64,000 nt of DNA from Agelas oroides (GCA_949130485.1 OX422183.1:5236636-5300635), one strand, 5' to 3'; positions 1 through 12,821 are shown, numbered from the stretch's first letter. Notes: generated by a model from the sequence alone, not told the origin. Translations and numbers: made by a program.

Positions 1-67
1 CCTCCTCTGGGAAGACACAACTTAGTTCTCCAAAGCATGGCAGTTTTCTCCACAGCTGCGAGATAAA

Positions 68-147
68 ATAACCTGTTACCTAGGTAACACTACTATACAA
101 GAGAGATATGAGCAACAGTCTTATATGTTGCCTAGGTAACAGGTTAT
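68..147. mobile_element. 80-bp foldback MITE (ATAACCTGTTACCTAGG ends)
   Basis: The inverted ends ATAACCTGTTACCTAGGTAAC pair with the right end. The interior shares 'gagagatatgagcaac' with other copies at 45468, 45685 and 46369. Confidence 0.85.
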
Positions 148-179
148 ATTCATTGCATTGATCGGTCTTGTGTTAGCCA

Positions 180-424
180 AAAGTGCATAAGAACGGCAGC
201 TTGAGTAAGAGAGTGTAACTCCATAAAATTTGAAACCGGTCGGCTGCTAGTACTAAAAATAGTAACACATGCACATGCTGCGTAGACAACCTAACCATTG
301 TTGCTACAGCAAATGATCAAGGGTGTTCTATTTTTAGTACAGTTCAACAATTTTGAACGGACTACAGGCTTCTATTGGAGTTACATGCTCTTACTCAAGC
401 CGCCCGTTTTTATGCGCTCTTGTG
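180..424. mobile_element. Inverted-repeat element with GCGCATAAGAACGG-type ends
   Basis: The ends 'gcataagaacggcagctt' and 'agccgcccgtttttatgcgc' face each other, and 'gtactaaaaatag' / 'ctatttttagtac' forms an inner inverted pair. A second copy is at 35814-36064. Confidence 0.75.
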
Positions 425-1400
425 CTTTAGCCAACTAAACTAGACCATCTCACCCTTCAGAACAGAGCTTGATAGATTAGTCATACATAGGTAGGACACG
501 ATCACGTGATAGCGATTGTTAACTGACATTCTAAGGTCAAGAAGTGTGGATGCAAGCTAAACGAACAGCTCTATGGACAAAGTCGCAATGGGCACAATAG
601 GCATACATGATTTTCAACAAAGCTGAAGATGTTTGGCAGCTAAAATGGCCTCCTTTGACTCGCCTTGCGTCAATCTGGCAACCTACAAGCCTAGCTTGTG
701 AGGTGAGTCGTAATAACCTAGCCAAGCTTCAGCTTAGTCAAAAACCCAATGCGCCTGTCGTAACTTAGTCCATAGAGCGATCCGTGTAGCTTGCATCCGC
801 GATTCGTGCCCTTGGAATGTCATCAAAGCGCACTACTTGTCACTACGACGTGACGTCATGTCCACCCTCCTCTGGTCATAACAATGAAGTTCCTATCTTG
901 TAATACCTTATCCAAGGACTGGAGGCCAAAGCGTTCGCAAGACAGCACCAATACAATTATGGCAGAGTTGGGTAGAAACCAAACATTACTCCATTGTGTA
1001 TTTCGATTGTGCTGTCACGTTCAAAACACTGTAGCACAGAACTTCTGTTAAGGGCGGAGCTTGTACACACTGCATAGACTTATGAATACTTGAAACATTT
1101 ACACATGAGCTCCAGAAGTTCTGTGCTGTAGACTAGCCTCGTCCCCAGACCCCACCCTCTCACGAGGAGAAACGGTCTGGTGAACCGAGTCGAATTTCTT
1201 GGGCTAGTGACAGTGTCACATAGCAACGTTCAATACGCCAAACCCCCTCAAAAAAAGGTATGGATACTCAATTGGAAATTTTAAAATTTACCATTGTAAG
1301 GAAAGTGCTATATAATAATTACCGATCTTGCAATCTCATTGGTCCTTACCACTTTTTGTGAATAAGCCCCAGAAATTCGACTTTGTTCCCCATATCATCT

Positions 1401-1490
1401 GGTGGTTTTAGCTCAGTGGCAGAGCACTGGTTGCACAAACCAGGTGTCCTGAGTTTGATTCCCAGCGACTGCCGGCCTTTTCACTTTCCT
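1401..1490 (+). repeat. tRNA-derived SINE fragment
   Basis: An A-box-like TAGCTCAGTGGCAGAGCA and a B-box-like GAGTTTGATTCCC are followed by the tail 'gccggccttttcactttc'. There is no closing acceptor stem. The same family lies at 3213-3277 (minus), 3461-3545 (plus), 13610-13670 (plus) and 40290-40840. Confidence 0.8.
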
Positions 1491-2388
1491 TAACATCTGA
1501 AAATCTCTTCATGAATAGGTTTAGGCTTCATTTGGTTTATATACTAGTTCCCATACTAAATTGACAAGGAGGAGCCGTCCTTGGAATGGGGCAAGAGTCG
1601 GGTTTGTGTTTAGTGCAGCTGTGTGTAAAATACAGGCTAGTAAATGTTACATCGAGTCCTTACCATTAGTGCCGAAAGATAAAAGCTTCTCTCAAAGTGA
1701 AATGTCCACGTTACAGTTGTCTTGCACACTTGCCCTCCGGAAGTAGGACGCTTGATTGACATTTGGAAACCATCTATTGGCCAAAACCAGGGGCCCTGCT
1801 CGAGGCTTTCCATTCTGGATTTTGTCTTTTAGCTTTGGAGCAGCTTTGGAGAATTTTCTTCAAAAGCTGCAAGACAAATCCAGAATAGAAAGTCTGGTTT
1901 TGAGGCTAGGATTCAATTCCCAGCAACTGCCCGTTTTTTTCTTAATTTTCGCAAAACAACTTAATGTACCACCTGACACGTATGACACGTCAGGTGAGTC
2001 TGTTTTTATTTCACCTTCATTTACGCAAAATGACTTAATACACTTTTTTAGTCACCTGACGTGTATGACACACGAGGATAACCTCGTTCCAACCGAACTT
2101 TGTACTGCAAGCAGTGGAAGACTGAGCAAAGCCATGTCAGCAAGAGATGTTTAAATTATCTGAAGTCACTTGGCATTTCCTGTCTAACTTCCTCCGTGTC
2201 TTGGTGTCCATGAATATCATTAAAACTTGATATAAAAATTTGACAGTTTGAACCTAGCCTAACAACGAAGCTCACTCAGTAGGTCCTGGCAGAAAAAGTT
2301 CTAGATAAACAGCTACCTTTTCAGTATGCAGAATTTCCACGGGGAATTTCTAAGAAGCCACTTAAATGTTTTTTTTTAATTAATGGTG

Positions 2389-2456
2389 GTTGCTAGTGGT
2401 TAAACTGCTGGACTGTGAGTCGAAAGGTCCCGGGTTCCAGTCCCACTTGCAGTGAA
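2389..2456 (+). repeat. tRNA-like sequence, SINE or pseudogene
   Basis: TAGTGGTTAAACTGC resembles an A box and GGGTTCCAGTCCC a B box at tRNA-like spacing. No matched acceptor stem was found, so a working tRNA is unlikely. Confidence 0.5.
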
Positions 2457-2602
2457 GATTGATCTGTACTGGGGCCTACCCCCGCAAAGTAGAAGGTTTT
2501 CCGTTGTGCTGGGACGTATGGATTCCAGGGATACCTTAAAATTAGCCTAATTGCACTGTTGAGGTTTTCATCAGAGAGCCTTCATCAGCTAGAACACACT
2601 TC

Positions 2603-3090
2603 TACAATGGAACCCCGCTTAATGGACACCCCTCAACAGCGGACACCCACGATATAACGGACAATTCCGAAAGTCCCGACTGTCCTTCCATTCACTTCAA
2701 TACTTAAGCAACCCCCAAATAGCAGGCACCCCACTACTCCGTATAACAGACAGCTTTCACGGTCCCAACTATACGCAAACAATACCCAATGACCCCGATT
2801 TAGTGGACACTCGTCGACCTTTTCAGCAAGATTGTCCACCATTGCTGCTGGAGTTAACAACTTGACATTAGATTAGCTCTGTTACTCGTAGTACTAGCCT
2901 GTGTTTAGCCTTCCCCACCAGCGTACAGCAAAGGAAAGCTCTGAAAGGTAGCAACGTTGTGCTAAACAGCCCGATTACGCATACCACACCTACCGGAAAT
3001 ATACCGGAAGCCCCACAGTTAGGGACACCTCGCTATAAAGGACAAAATGTTGGTTCCCAATGGTGTCCGTTATTGAGGGGTTCCACTGTA
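2603..3090. mobile_element. Inverted-repeat element with ACARTGGAACC ends
   Basis: The ends 'acaatggaaccccgcttaat' and 'tattgaggggttccactgta' enclose many 'ggacacc' units. A shorter relative is at 53521-53708. Confidence 0.7.
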
Positions 3091-3771
3091 ACTGATGAAG
3101 GCTCTCGGGACGAAATCTCACAGGCCTTTCCTCTTCGTGTTTCGCATACTGGAGCAATCAAAAACTGGAGGCAAGGCAACAAAAAGATATGAGGCAAAAA
3201 TAGAGGAAAGTGAAAAGGCCGGCAGTCGCCGGGAATCGAACCCAGGACACCTCGCTTGTGCAGCTATGACAACCGGAGCCGTAGTTAATGTAGCCCCTAG
3301 CAGTGTTCTGACGGCACACACTGGGTGGCTGCTGGGTGTGCGACTGAGGCATTTCGGAAATAAAGAATTTAGATGAAAATTTTGGTGGGCAAAAGTAGAG
3401 AAGGTTAAAAAACAGCAGTCGCAGTACATATAGAGGATTGTGAGGGCTAGTGGTTGTCCAGTTGTTGTAGCTCAGTGGCAGAACACTGGGAACTCAATTC
3501 AGCCAGTCCTGGCTTCGATTCCCAGTGGCTGCCAGCTTTTCACGTTCTATTTTTGCCTCATACCATATACATAAATCTCCTTATTACAGCCTTGTTTATA
3601 GCTGTGACTATGTTTACTTTTACAAAGCATAAACAAGGATGTTTATACACCTGCATTATAGTTATTATTATAATAGCTGTAAACAAGCTAGTTGTTGGAG
3701 TTTGTGCTCCCAAAAGATGCAAAGACTAAAGCAATGAAGTTTCAATATCATGTTATTGCTTGCTATATGGT

Positions 3772-3774
<3 letters not shown>

Positions 3775-3851
<77 letters not shown>

Positions 3852-3866
3852 CACACACACACACAA
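3775..3866. repeat. (CA)n microsatellite
   Basis: About 45 dinucleotides with two interruptions near the end. Confidence 0.95.
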
Positions 3867-4527
3867 ACACAGGCCCTATCAGAAAACAGTAGTCTCTCGT
3901 TTGTGCATCCCAAATGGATCTTCATATGCCACCAGAAGCAATTATGTGTACCCTTACAGCCATATATAGTTGTTCCAACTTGACCTAGTTGTTAATAGAC
4001 ATTCCCAGTTTCATTAATGTTTTAGACGTCATTTATACAAGTTGGTTGCACTTGTAAATGTTGATCTTTATTTTGGTGTAAATTAAGTGCTCTGTTGACG
4101 TTTTTACTGATGACCAGTCAACTTGAGCGGCTGCTATGTGACGTTTATCTGTGGGGGAAACACGCCTAATATTGAATTCCTTAACGGTTAAATTAGCAAC
4201 GTCACCGTCACAATCAGACTTCCGGATGTAAAATGAGTCGTGTAATCGAGCCGTATGAATACTATCCTCTCTGCCCATCCGTAACTTCCTATATACTTAT
4301 AAAGAACTCGTTACCCTTCCGAGAGGCTGACTTCCGTGCTGTACTTGCCAGAAGCGTGAGCGAGTTTCAAGTGGTGTGGCATTCCACTTCCAAGAAGCGG
4401 AACTCACCGTTTAACGCCTTCCCGTTGGGCCGAAGGGATAAAGACCCTCAGTACATCATAAAGTTTGAACTGGCAAAGGCAGCTCTGTGCTAGCCTGGCC
4501 TTTGTACGAACTGCGTGTGTCGGAACA

Positions 4528-4537
4528 ACTTCCGGTT
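4528..4537 (-). promoter_or_regulatory. ETS-type motif upstream of the SIR2 exon
   Basis: ACTTCCGGTT is the reverse complement of AACCGGAAGT, an ETS consensus, 38 bp before the ATG. A second one (ACTTCCGGAT) lies near 4218-4227. Both are in the GC-richer stretch just upstream of the coding start, so they may belong to the core promoter. Function is inferred from the motif only. Confidence 0.4.
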
Positions 4538-4575
4538 GGTGTTTAGATCTGCAGAGCAGAACGAAGAGAACAAGA

Positions 4576-5422
4576 ATGGCGCTGGATCCTACCGTACATG
4601 TAGACCCCAATCGCTGCATTTGTGTCGTTGGACCGCAGATTGCAGCCGAATATTTGTCGTCGACTGAGCGCGCGCGTACTCCTGCTGTCTTCTCGTATCG
4701 TAGGCTAGTGGAGTCAGGCATCCAGCGCGTCTTAGAGGTCGAATCGTTCCAAACGGACGAGGAGAGGGTGCGCAAGCAGACACTCCTGGTGAATGCATAC
4801 GAACTAGAGCCCGCCTTTGCATCGAACAAGGTGGTGGAGACGCTGAAAGCCCACGGATGCTATGAACAGTGGTTGGCGGAAATCTTCTCTTCTCTTCGCT
4901 GTGCTCCCACGCAGCGAGGCACTAACGCCACAATCGACCATCTCCTTCACCTGCAAGATAAAGGGATGCTGCTAGTGTACTCGCACTGCGATTCCGTCCT
5001 CGATACGGCGCTAGGTTGCGAGCCTATCCTTCCCGACAGCGAAGATGCCGTGAGAAGCTGGGCGTTGAGACGCACTTCCGGTCTTCTGCATATCCACGGC
5101 GTGCATACGCATCCGGCTTCAATGAGATGGGACTGCGTCGCTTACGACAGTGCTGTGGGTGGAAGTATTGGGGGAAGAGTGTTGAAGGATTTGTGCAAAA
5201 CCAGAACAGTCCTTTTTGTTGGATTTGATGGTGACTACTTTGACCCGCTTCTCCCCAAGTTTGCAAAGTTGTTTGCCAGTGCTGCACACACACCAGCACG
5301 ATATCCTCTCATGATGTCCTTAGGCTCCAGGCCTTCCACCCACCCTTCCTTCCTCACTCTCAAGTTTTCACAGTCAATCACCTTGGACAAGATCCTGCAA
5401 CCTTCACTCACACCCAAACATG
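4576..5422 (+). CDS. FAM118-like gene, exon 1 (SIR2-like domain)
   Basis: Codes for 282 residues plus one base. The donor is ATG|GTGAGG at 5423, phase 1. The exon is noticeably richer in CpG than its surroundings, as expected for a 5-prime exon near a promoter. If the donor were not used, the frame would run on 42 more codons to a stop near 5550, and that extension has no protein-like character. Confidence 0.8.
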
Positions 5423-8400
5423 GTGAGGCATTCAGTGAGAGCTTTTGCCAATGTAGTTTCAAATTGAAACAACATGTAGGAGCTTGTTTTCCTGGTATGA
5501 GTGTGTTAATGATAATCACTGATAAGAGTGTTAATTTTTCTAAAATCTGATTTCATGGAAATATTTGAAGATAGAGCATCCTTATGAAGCATAGTTTATT
5601 GTCTTTAGCTACTTGGTGAGAATGAGCATTAATTTACAGCAGAGTAAATTCCCTAACAACTGCAGTAGTAACCGCATAAAATTTTCTTGTGAAGTCATTA
5701 CTGAATAAGGTATCTACCATTATAGGTTGGATTTTCAACATGTTAATGAATATTCATTGTAGCGTAGCCCTTTCTAAGCTACCTTCATGGAAATACCAAA
5801 AGGCAGGTAGGTACCGTTATGAAGCATGTCTACTTTGTGAGAAAGGACCTATCATTTTTTAAGAATAGAGTAAACCCCCTCACAAGTGTGCATAAAGGGG
5901 ACAAGCCTATCTTAAGCCAATCACTGACTTCATGGAAAAGCCAACAGACAGGCACCCTTACAAAGCCTAGCTACTTCAGAAGAAAGAACATCACAGAAGC
6001 AGAGTAAATCCCCTCATAAAGGCTATCTTAAGCTAATCGCCAACTTCATGGAATCACCAAAAGGTACAGCATCCCTACATGTGATGTGTAGTTCTAATGT
6101 TTGCTTAGCAGCTTCATGAGAAAGAACGTTACTTTTTTAAATGGCAGATCTAGAGTAAATCCCCTAACTACGTAGTGACTGCATAAAGAAACTTGCAATT
6201 TTATTAGAATCTATAATTAGGCTGGGGATTATAGCTAATTTTTTTCCTGGTATGATGTTACAAATGGCTTTAGACTATATTCATGGAACTTTATTAGTCT
6301 CTGTGGAAGTTGTATCTAACACAAAGTGTGATCGAATTTGCTGTTTTCATGGAAGCGCAAAGAAAGCCAATGTTGTTGTGAAGTAGACCACTTTAAAGGA
6401 ACGTTTCAAAAGCCTCATCTGTAACAAGAGTGGACAATGAATGCCTAATGTGACTGAACAAAGGTGTACAGGTACCTGAAGTAGGAACTGACAACCAAAG
6501 ATCAACCAATATTAATGCTGAACATGATTATAGCCCATTTTCCTGCCTGGCTTGTCATATTGACCTGAAATGGGACTTTTTGAATAGCCTTTCATGCAGC
6601 AGCCGTAACCAGGGTAACCCATGACAGCTAGTACAATAGGAAGAACACATAAAGGGGAAGCACTTATCTTGTAAATAGCTTATTGAGAAGGGACAATGTT
6701 ATCAATGGTAAGTGTCTAGAGTAGTGGACAGTATCGTTAAGGAATTGGGTTAATAGGTTACAATACCCTGGACATCCTTCCATTTGAGGTAGACATGTGT
6801 AAATGGCGCCAGCGTGGTTTAGCCGTCTTTCCATCTCAGATGGACTGAGATTGTAGTCATCACAAAACTGTAGCCTAGGCAACACACAAAATCGCTGCTC
6901 ATATCAATCTTATACCGGGTGTTGCCTAGTAACGGTTACCTAGGTAATGGGCTACCTTAGGTTATGGGCTACCTAGGTAACCTGTTACCCAGGTAACAGG
7001 TTACCCGCAGGGCGGCAATGTGGACAACCAAATCAAATTTTATGGACTAGCACAACCAGTGTAACCTAGCAACATTGGTGACATTTCAAAAAATGTTGGG
7101 AGATAAAAAACATTTACTGCTGTAAGGGTGGTGGCTAACTACAACAATTATCTCACGATCTCATTCGTCCTTACCACATTTTGGGTAATAGGCCCAAGAA
7201 TCTGACCAGAATATTTTGCACTTGGGCTGCGGGGCTGCGGGCTGTGGGCTGCGCACGACACTAAATATGGAGCCCTTCGTTGAATCTTATCTTGCAGCAG
7301 TCTTAGAGAACAATAGCGCTGGTGTCTAGAAAACTCTATTATGGTTCGGCATTAGCATAAATATGGTTTGTGTCGGGTGCAATTTAACCAAATACCTAGT
7401 GCATAGTTGCATAATTTAGGTGACAATTTACAAGTGATTCACTCCAGTTGCAGTCTGTCCTTCCTGTGTGTTATCGAGCCCTGTAACTGCATTCCATGGT
7501 TTGACACAAAGCCAGAAAACGGGAGGAAACGTGCAGTGATTCTTTTTCAGTGTACGGCTTCACAAACACTACCTGGTGACTGACTTAGGTTGAGCTAAAT
7601 CTACACAGTCTGGCCCAAAACGTTTTTTTTAAGAGGTTGGCGAACTACAAGATAGTTCCGTTTCTCTCCTTCCTATACATATGGTTCATTAATACCTTTC
7701 ACTTGTGAAATTCAGCTATGTCCCAGTGCATTGAGAACTGACATTATGTTACCATGGAGATGCTACTACCCCCACTGTTTGGATAAGGCCAGCCACCTGA
7801 CTGGCATTTTGTGCGTGAGATAGCAGTCCCCATCTCCCGGTCATCCCAGCACAGCTGATAAGGCCTGGGTATTGGCCGAAACATGTCCTGTGCAGTGGAT
7901 GACTTTGCATAACATCTAGGCCTGCCATTTTTCAGGGAGATGTGCTCCATTGCTTGTCACATCAATGGTGGATTCAGTCATGAAATATACGATCTCTGTC
8001 GTGTTTTTACTTATCAAGTGATCTGTTCAAATGCACATCCAATTCAGCATCTTAGGTGGAGCAAAAAATTGGTTACACATTAGCCCCCCAAGTTATTAAT
8101 GCTGGCTAACGTGTCTGTGATGTAGCCCAGTTCCCAGACTCCTTCGTAAACACGTGAAGAGGGTCTGGTGTCACAAGTGACATGCGTTGTCACATAGGTT
8201 GGGGCCTTCTGCGTACAAAACCTACGTTTTACAACTGGGACTTAAGCTGTCTGACAGCTTAGACTGCTGCACGGTATGGTTTACAAAGGGCCGATAAGGC
8301 TACAAAGCCCCTGAGGAAATTTGAGAAGAAGCTATGAGATCATCTTTGCCTCCAGTTTTCGTCGTGTGTATAATTCTGAATTCTGGCAATCTCTCAAATT

Positions 8401-10110
8401 GGAGAACTCTGCACCATGTGACAAGAAAAGTCGCTCAGAACACCAGACCCTCAGATACGTGCATAAGGGTCTGGGCACGAGACTATCTTCAAGGTGGATG
8501 TCTTTACGGAAGATATTTTCTCCATCTTTGAACTGCACTGTTAAATCACCATCATGTCGCTGACATTAGCTACACAGTGTGAAGAGTAACGAGGAATAAT
8601 TGACAGATCGAGTTCATCAATTTTGAAAGTGACAGGAAGTATCGCCTTTTAGCATTCCTTGGCTCTTCCTCTTTGTATAATTATGCCACAATTTTGGTAA
8701 TTTATCATTCTTTCCTGCTTCTTTCCTCCTTTGTTCAATCAACAATAATCCTTTAACTCATTTAAATAATTAATAGTTATGGATTGTTTTTGTTACGCTA
8801 ACAATCAGCATGTGAAAGATTTGTGACTCTTCTATTTTTGAAATCATAGTGAAAAAAATAGCAGCCACGGCATCTGATTGAAGAAATATGGTATTTTGAA
8901 ATCACCCATCTGATTGGGGACCAACAAGAAGATATTTTGTCTAAAGTGGTGGTTTTGTGCCAGACCAAATGAGTCTTCTGGTGAGAGACAGTCGGCTATG
9001 TGATGATGTAATCATACTGGTATGCGGACCGCTTCTATTTTGAAATTGAAGTCGCAAAATAATGTAGCCGCTGCGTCTGATTCAAATCGCAAAAAAGTAG
9101 TAGCCACTGCGTCTGATTTGGGAATACGGTATTTTGAAATCACCCTTCTGATTTGTGACCAACATCCAAATATGTCTAATGTGGTGGTTTAACTAGTTTT
9201 GAGCTAGACCACATGTTCTCTCTTGGTGAGCTACGCGATGATGTAATCATACTGAATTTTCCACAGGAATTTCCACTAAAAGCTTTTGCAAATATGGAAG
9301 AACTTTTGAGCTGTTTGTCTTGAAATCACTTGGCAGTACAGCTGACAAAGTAGATCCAGTTGGGAATATGCGGCACCGGAAATCCCATTCACCTGACCCT
9401 CACCCCACCTGTGCTCCAATGCTAATCCGGACTTCTAGTGCCATGTATCCCAACTGACCCGAGCATATGGGACAAACAAGGGCTGTTTTTATAAACCATT
9501 TTCGCCTTACACTGCTACCGACATCTATGGCAACCCTCCAATTACATCGTTTATGTAGCACTAATTATTGCTAGCTTCCAACCTCCTCCGCCTGTAATTT
9601 ATAGCTGAATAGCAACCCATACGTGTAGTTTGATTACTATTGTGTCAAATTGTTCTTCACCCACCAGAAATGGAAGTATTGAATGAGAAAGGATGTACAG
9701 TGGCATAGTAACGCACTCTAATCGCATGTAAACTTTGTGTAGTTAATTTGGCTTCAAAGGACACTTTCATCGTTTGTGTTTTGGTGTGTTGTTCACAGGT
9801 ATGACAGGAAGTGAAGACAGCGCAAAGCCCGTGAACGTCCTCCTCCTCTATACAGACAAGAACAGCTGTCTGGAAGCAGCGGACAAGCTGAGGAGCATGA
9901 ACGCCATCAACGCCTCTCATTTGCAGCTAAAATTGGAACAGTTTGATCAACTATCCATGTGTGTGGATCGAAATGGATTACAGAACCTCTGGAGACTACT
10001 GTTTGGTGAACCCACGGCAATCCACGTTGGGTTACTCGGAATCAACATCAGTGGTACCATTACTGTGTGGATGAAGGGGAATCCTTATATCGCTATGGAG
10101 CGTAACCATG
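4576..10110 (+). CDS. FAM118-like SIR2-domain protein (exons 1-2; may continue into the ETS gene)
   Basis: Join 4576-5422, 9799-10110. The first exon resembles FAM118A/B, animal proteins with a SIR2-like Rossmann fold related to NAD-consuming SIR2 domains of bacterial defence. The match rests on layout and motifs: a helical stretch, then a HLLHLQDKGMLLVYSHCD strand block (residues 122-139), LHIHGVHTHP (171-180) and TVLFVGFDGDYFDP (211-224), the same order as in FAM118. The ATG at 4576 has A at -3 and G at +4; an in-frame ATG at 4465 has no family support. Odd points: the N-terminal glycine motif reads VVGPQIA (17-23), and the usual Thr-Asn-Tyr-Asp reads Ser-His-Cys-Asp (136-139), so the catalytic Asn appears absent while the later His-Gly is kept. 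Exon 2 (residues 283-386) is a compact alpha/beta-looking segment I do not recognise. The block ends at a phase-1 donor, so the gene continues; the next phase-compatible exon seen is the ETS exon at 18093. Confidence 0.72.
5423..9798 (+). other. Intron 1 of the FAM118-like gene
   Basis: This 4.4-kb intron has no coding signal. At 5560-6200 there are loosely repeated blocks containing 'agagtaaatcccct' and 'ttcatggaa'. At 6893-7006 is a degenerate cluster of CCTAGGTAAC foldback ends. A stretch at 8120-8530 (cagactccttcg... / ...gggtctgggcacgagac) is related to sequence near 48690-49045. At 8840-9260 a block of about 210 bp containing 'gtagccactgcgtctgattt' is repeated imperfectly. The short open frame at 7744-7950 on the minus strand resembles one at 23160 on the plus strand (HISLK-G-PRCY), which suggests a shared repeat rather than a gene. 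Confidence 0.7.
9799..10110 (+). CDS. FAM118-like gene, exon 2 (unrecognised domain)
   Basis: The acceptor is TTGTTCACAG at 9789-9798. The exon opens with two bases completing a Gly codon, matching the phase-1 end of exon 1. It encodes about 104 residues beginning MTGSEDSAKPVNVLLLYTDK, a hydrophobic strand followed by a helix, and later a HVGLLGINISGTITVW strand pair. The donor is CATG|GTGAGT at 10111, again phase 1. Reading through the donor hits a stop within seven codons (10128-10130), so an unspliced short form is possible. No family is assigned. Confidence 0.7.
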
Positions 10111-11128
10111 GTGAGTTTTCTACATTATAGACTGAACGTCCTGTTTCCATGGTATTTGGGACGATTCTGAGCGAGCCCCACACTAGTGTGACTGCATTGT
10201 GCCATGTGCTTGTGTACCAGTGAGCATCCAGTTTCCATGGTGATTACATCATAACGGGGATCGATCACCAAGCATCTGTTTGTTAGCGTAGGGCATTGTA
10301 CAGTAACTCGATAATAGGGCCAGACAAGGAGCGGTAAGCCAGAAGTATTTTGCAGTAAAATTCTCACTGGTCGATCACTGTGATCAAGCGACTTTCATGG
10401 AGTGTCGTAGTGATCAAGCGACTTTCATGGAGTGTCGTAGTGATCATGAGTGAAAAGTCCTGTTATCATACATCTAACTCATGCTAATGTATGGGAGTCA
10501 ATGGGGAAGCCTTGCAGCTGCATGCAGTTTATTACTACAAGTCACGTGAGAATCCATATCAGGTACTACAAGTCACGTGTGTGCGTCTGAACGTGCAATG
10601 AATCGAAGGTTCGTATGATAAAATCATTATCACCATAGTACCACTCATTTGTTGCCGTTGACATTGTTACTCATGATGCGCACTCGTAACAATACAGACG
10701 GCAACAAACTTGTGGTATAGCTTTGTACTATGGTGATACTTATATAGTCTCATCCCCAGACCCCACCCCCAGACCCCACCCTCTCCCGAGGAAGAAAACG
10801 CTCTAGTGAACCAAGTTGATTTTCTTGGGCTAGCACACGCTTTTACAACAGTGTAACCTAGCAACGTTTTACACCAAACCTGTTTAAAAAAAAGGTATAG
10901 ATATTTGAATGGAGATTAACAAATTTTCGAAAGAAGAATTTTACTGTTGTAAGAAACATACTATGTACTAATTACTGATCTTGCAATCTCATTGGTCCAT
11001 ACTACTTTTTGGGCCCAATTTTGTTCACTGTTTCTTGCCGGGAGGTGCACGTGGGCTGGGCACAAGACTTGAGAAATGCAGTACAAAGCAGTACAAAGTA
11101 CCTCTGTCTTACCATTTCCTGTTTGACC

Positions 11129-11534
11129 CCAGGGGGGGTAGGACGAGCTCTAAGAAGCACGTGAAAAAATTACATTCCATTCTTAGGTATGCTGAAAGTT
11201 CACGGGGATTTACAGAGATTAAACAAGTAAGCGCTTGTAGCATCGAAGTTTGCCGGGGTTCAATGGGGTTGGAACACTTTTGTTCTTAGGGTAGAACATC
11301 CCTACATTGTCAGAAAGTCGGAGAAATCCCTGGATATGGGTGAGCTCACCTTCCATGCCGAGAAAACTGCATGCTGCCGATTGAAAACCAAAGTACATGT
11401 TTAGCTTTAGCGCGGCAAACTACTCTCTAAAACTGCACAAAAAGTACTCAATAAAGGCTGCAGCACATGGAATCAGACGATTTCACTAGGCATTACATCA
11501 TCAGATATCTGAGTGGACCTGAACTTGTCCTACC
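11129..11534. mobile_element. Second copy of the CCAGGGGGGGTAGGAC element
   Basis: Closely similar to 49067-49493 throughout. The right end is truncated ('cctacctgg'). Confidence 0.75.
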
Positions 11535-12444
11535 TGGTTTGATCCAATCACTACACAACCTGTTTATGACACTCCGGTAACAGACCACACTCAGCACTTG
11601 ACACAATATCACATAATACCATGGAAACGAGACACCCAGATGGGAGTTATATCCAATTTATACCACATTGAGACAGTAAACTATAACTCATAAACTATTT
11701 TGGTACAATATTATTTACCGAATACACTCCGCTCTTCATCCAATGAAACACTTGGAAAGTGATGTAATGTGGTATATAATATCACATAATACCGTGGAAA
11801 CCAGACGCCCAGACGCGGTTATCATGTGTCCCACTTTAACCCAATGGAATCCTGTTATTGTCAGTGATTCTGTAAAACCTGTATAGACCAGTTTTACCTG
11901 CTTAAATGCTATTGCCGGAAATTGCCAAATTTTATTACTATGCGCCCCATAACTGTGTGTTTTTGCATTTAGAAGGTAGACACGCAAACAGGAGTTATCA
12001 TAAGGTAGCCATATGTGTGCGTCATTTGTGCTTTGAAGGGACGTGCGTAATGCGAAGTGACCTTCAAACCCAACCCAAATGAGCCGGGACATGGCACAAA
12101 GGCGGGAAGCCTTTTGACGGTTGTGAAAAGCACACACTAATTCGATTTCTGTTTTCAGAAAAGAAACGTTTATAAGTTACAAGTTTGAACTCTGGCCTGT
12201 TTCAAGTTTTTGGTCGCTTATCAATCAGTAATGACACTCTGTGATGTCACTAAAGGTAAGTTTTCTCCAGCTGAACCTTTGTCCCAAGGAGTTGCTAATG
12301 ACAACATTACCTCTTTAAATTGTGAGGGTTGCTTTTCCCACTAAAAGAATTACACTTTTTTTCCCTTGAATGAAAGTACACACTGTAGCTATGGAAACAT
12401 AAATAAACGTTCCTTTAGCATGGAGAATAATTATACTGTATATC

Positions 12445-12821
12445 TTGCCTCATTCCCAGGCTCCCATGTACCGGAACACAAATATGCGGGAAGAGCCTGG
12501 TGTCTTTTCTCACATGAGCATGACATAATCGGAAATGCCAGAATTTTCAGAACAGGAAGGCAATGTTTTACACGACATTCATTTAACTATATGTTCAACA
12601 CTTGATGTGCACTCCTTGCTAGCTAGCTAGATATATGAAGTAAGTCACCCACTCTACCTTCACTCTTTCTGCTGTTCTGAGTCTTTGGGTACGCCTTAAA
12701 TAAAGGTCTTTCTACCCTCTATCCTTGACACTGCTCACGTGAGAAAAAATACCAGGTTCTCCCCGCCTGCACAACTTCAATGTTCGCATTCTGGTGCAGG
12801 GGTAGCCTGGGAATGAGGCTA
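12445..12821. mobile_element. Mutator-type foldback element, 377 bp
   Basis: The ends are TTGCCTCATTCCCAGGC / GCCTGGGAATGAGGCTA, flanked by CTGTATATC on both sides. The interior resembles the element at 47464 (cacgtgagaaaa, agcatgac). Confidence 0.8.

Noticed and set aside
7744-7950. Similar small proteins at 7744-7950 (minus) and 23160-23474 (plus)
   Set aside because: The similarity reflects a shared dispersed repeat; frames differ after about 20 codons and no gene context is seen.
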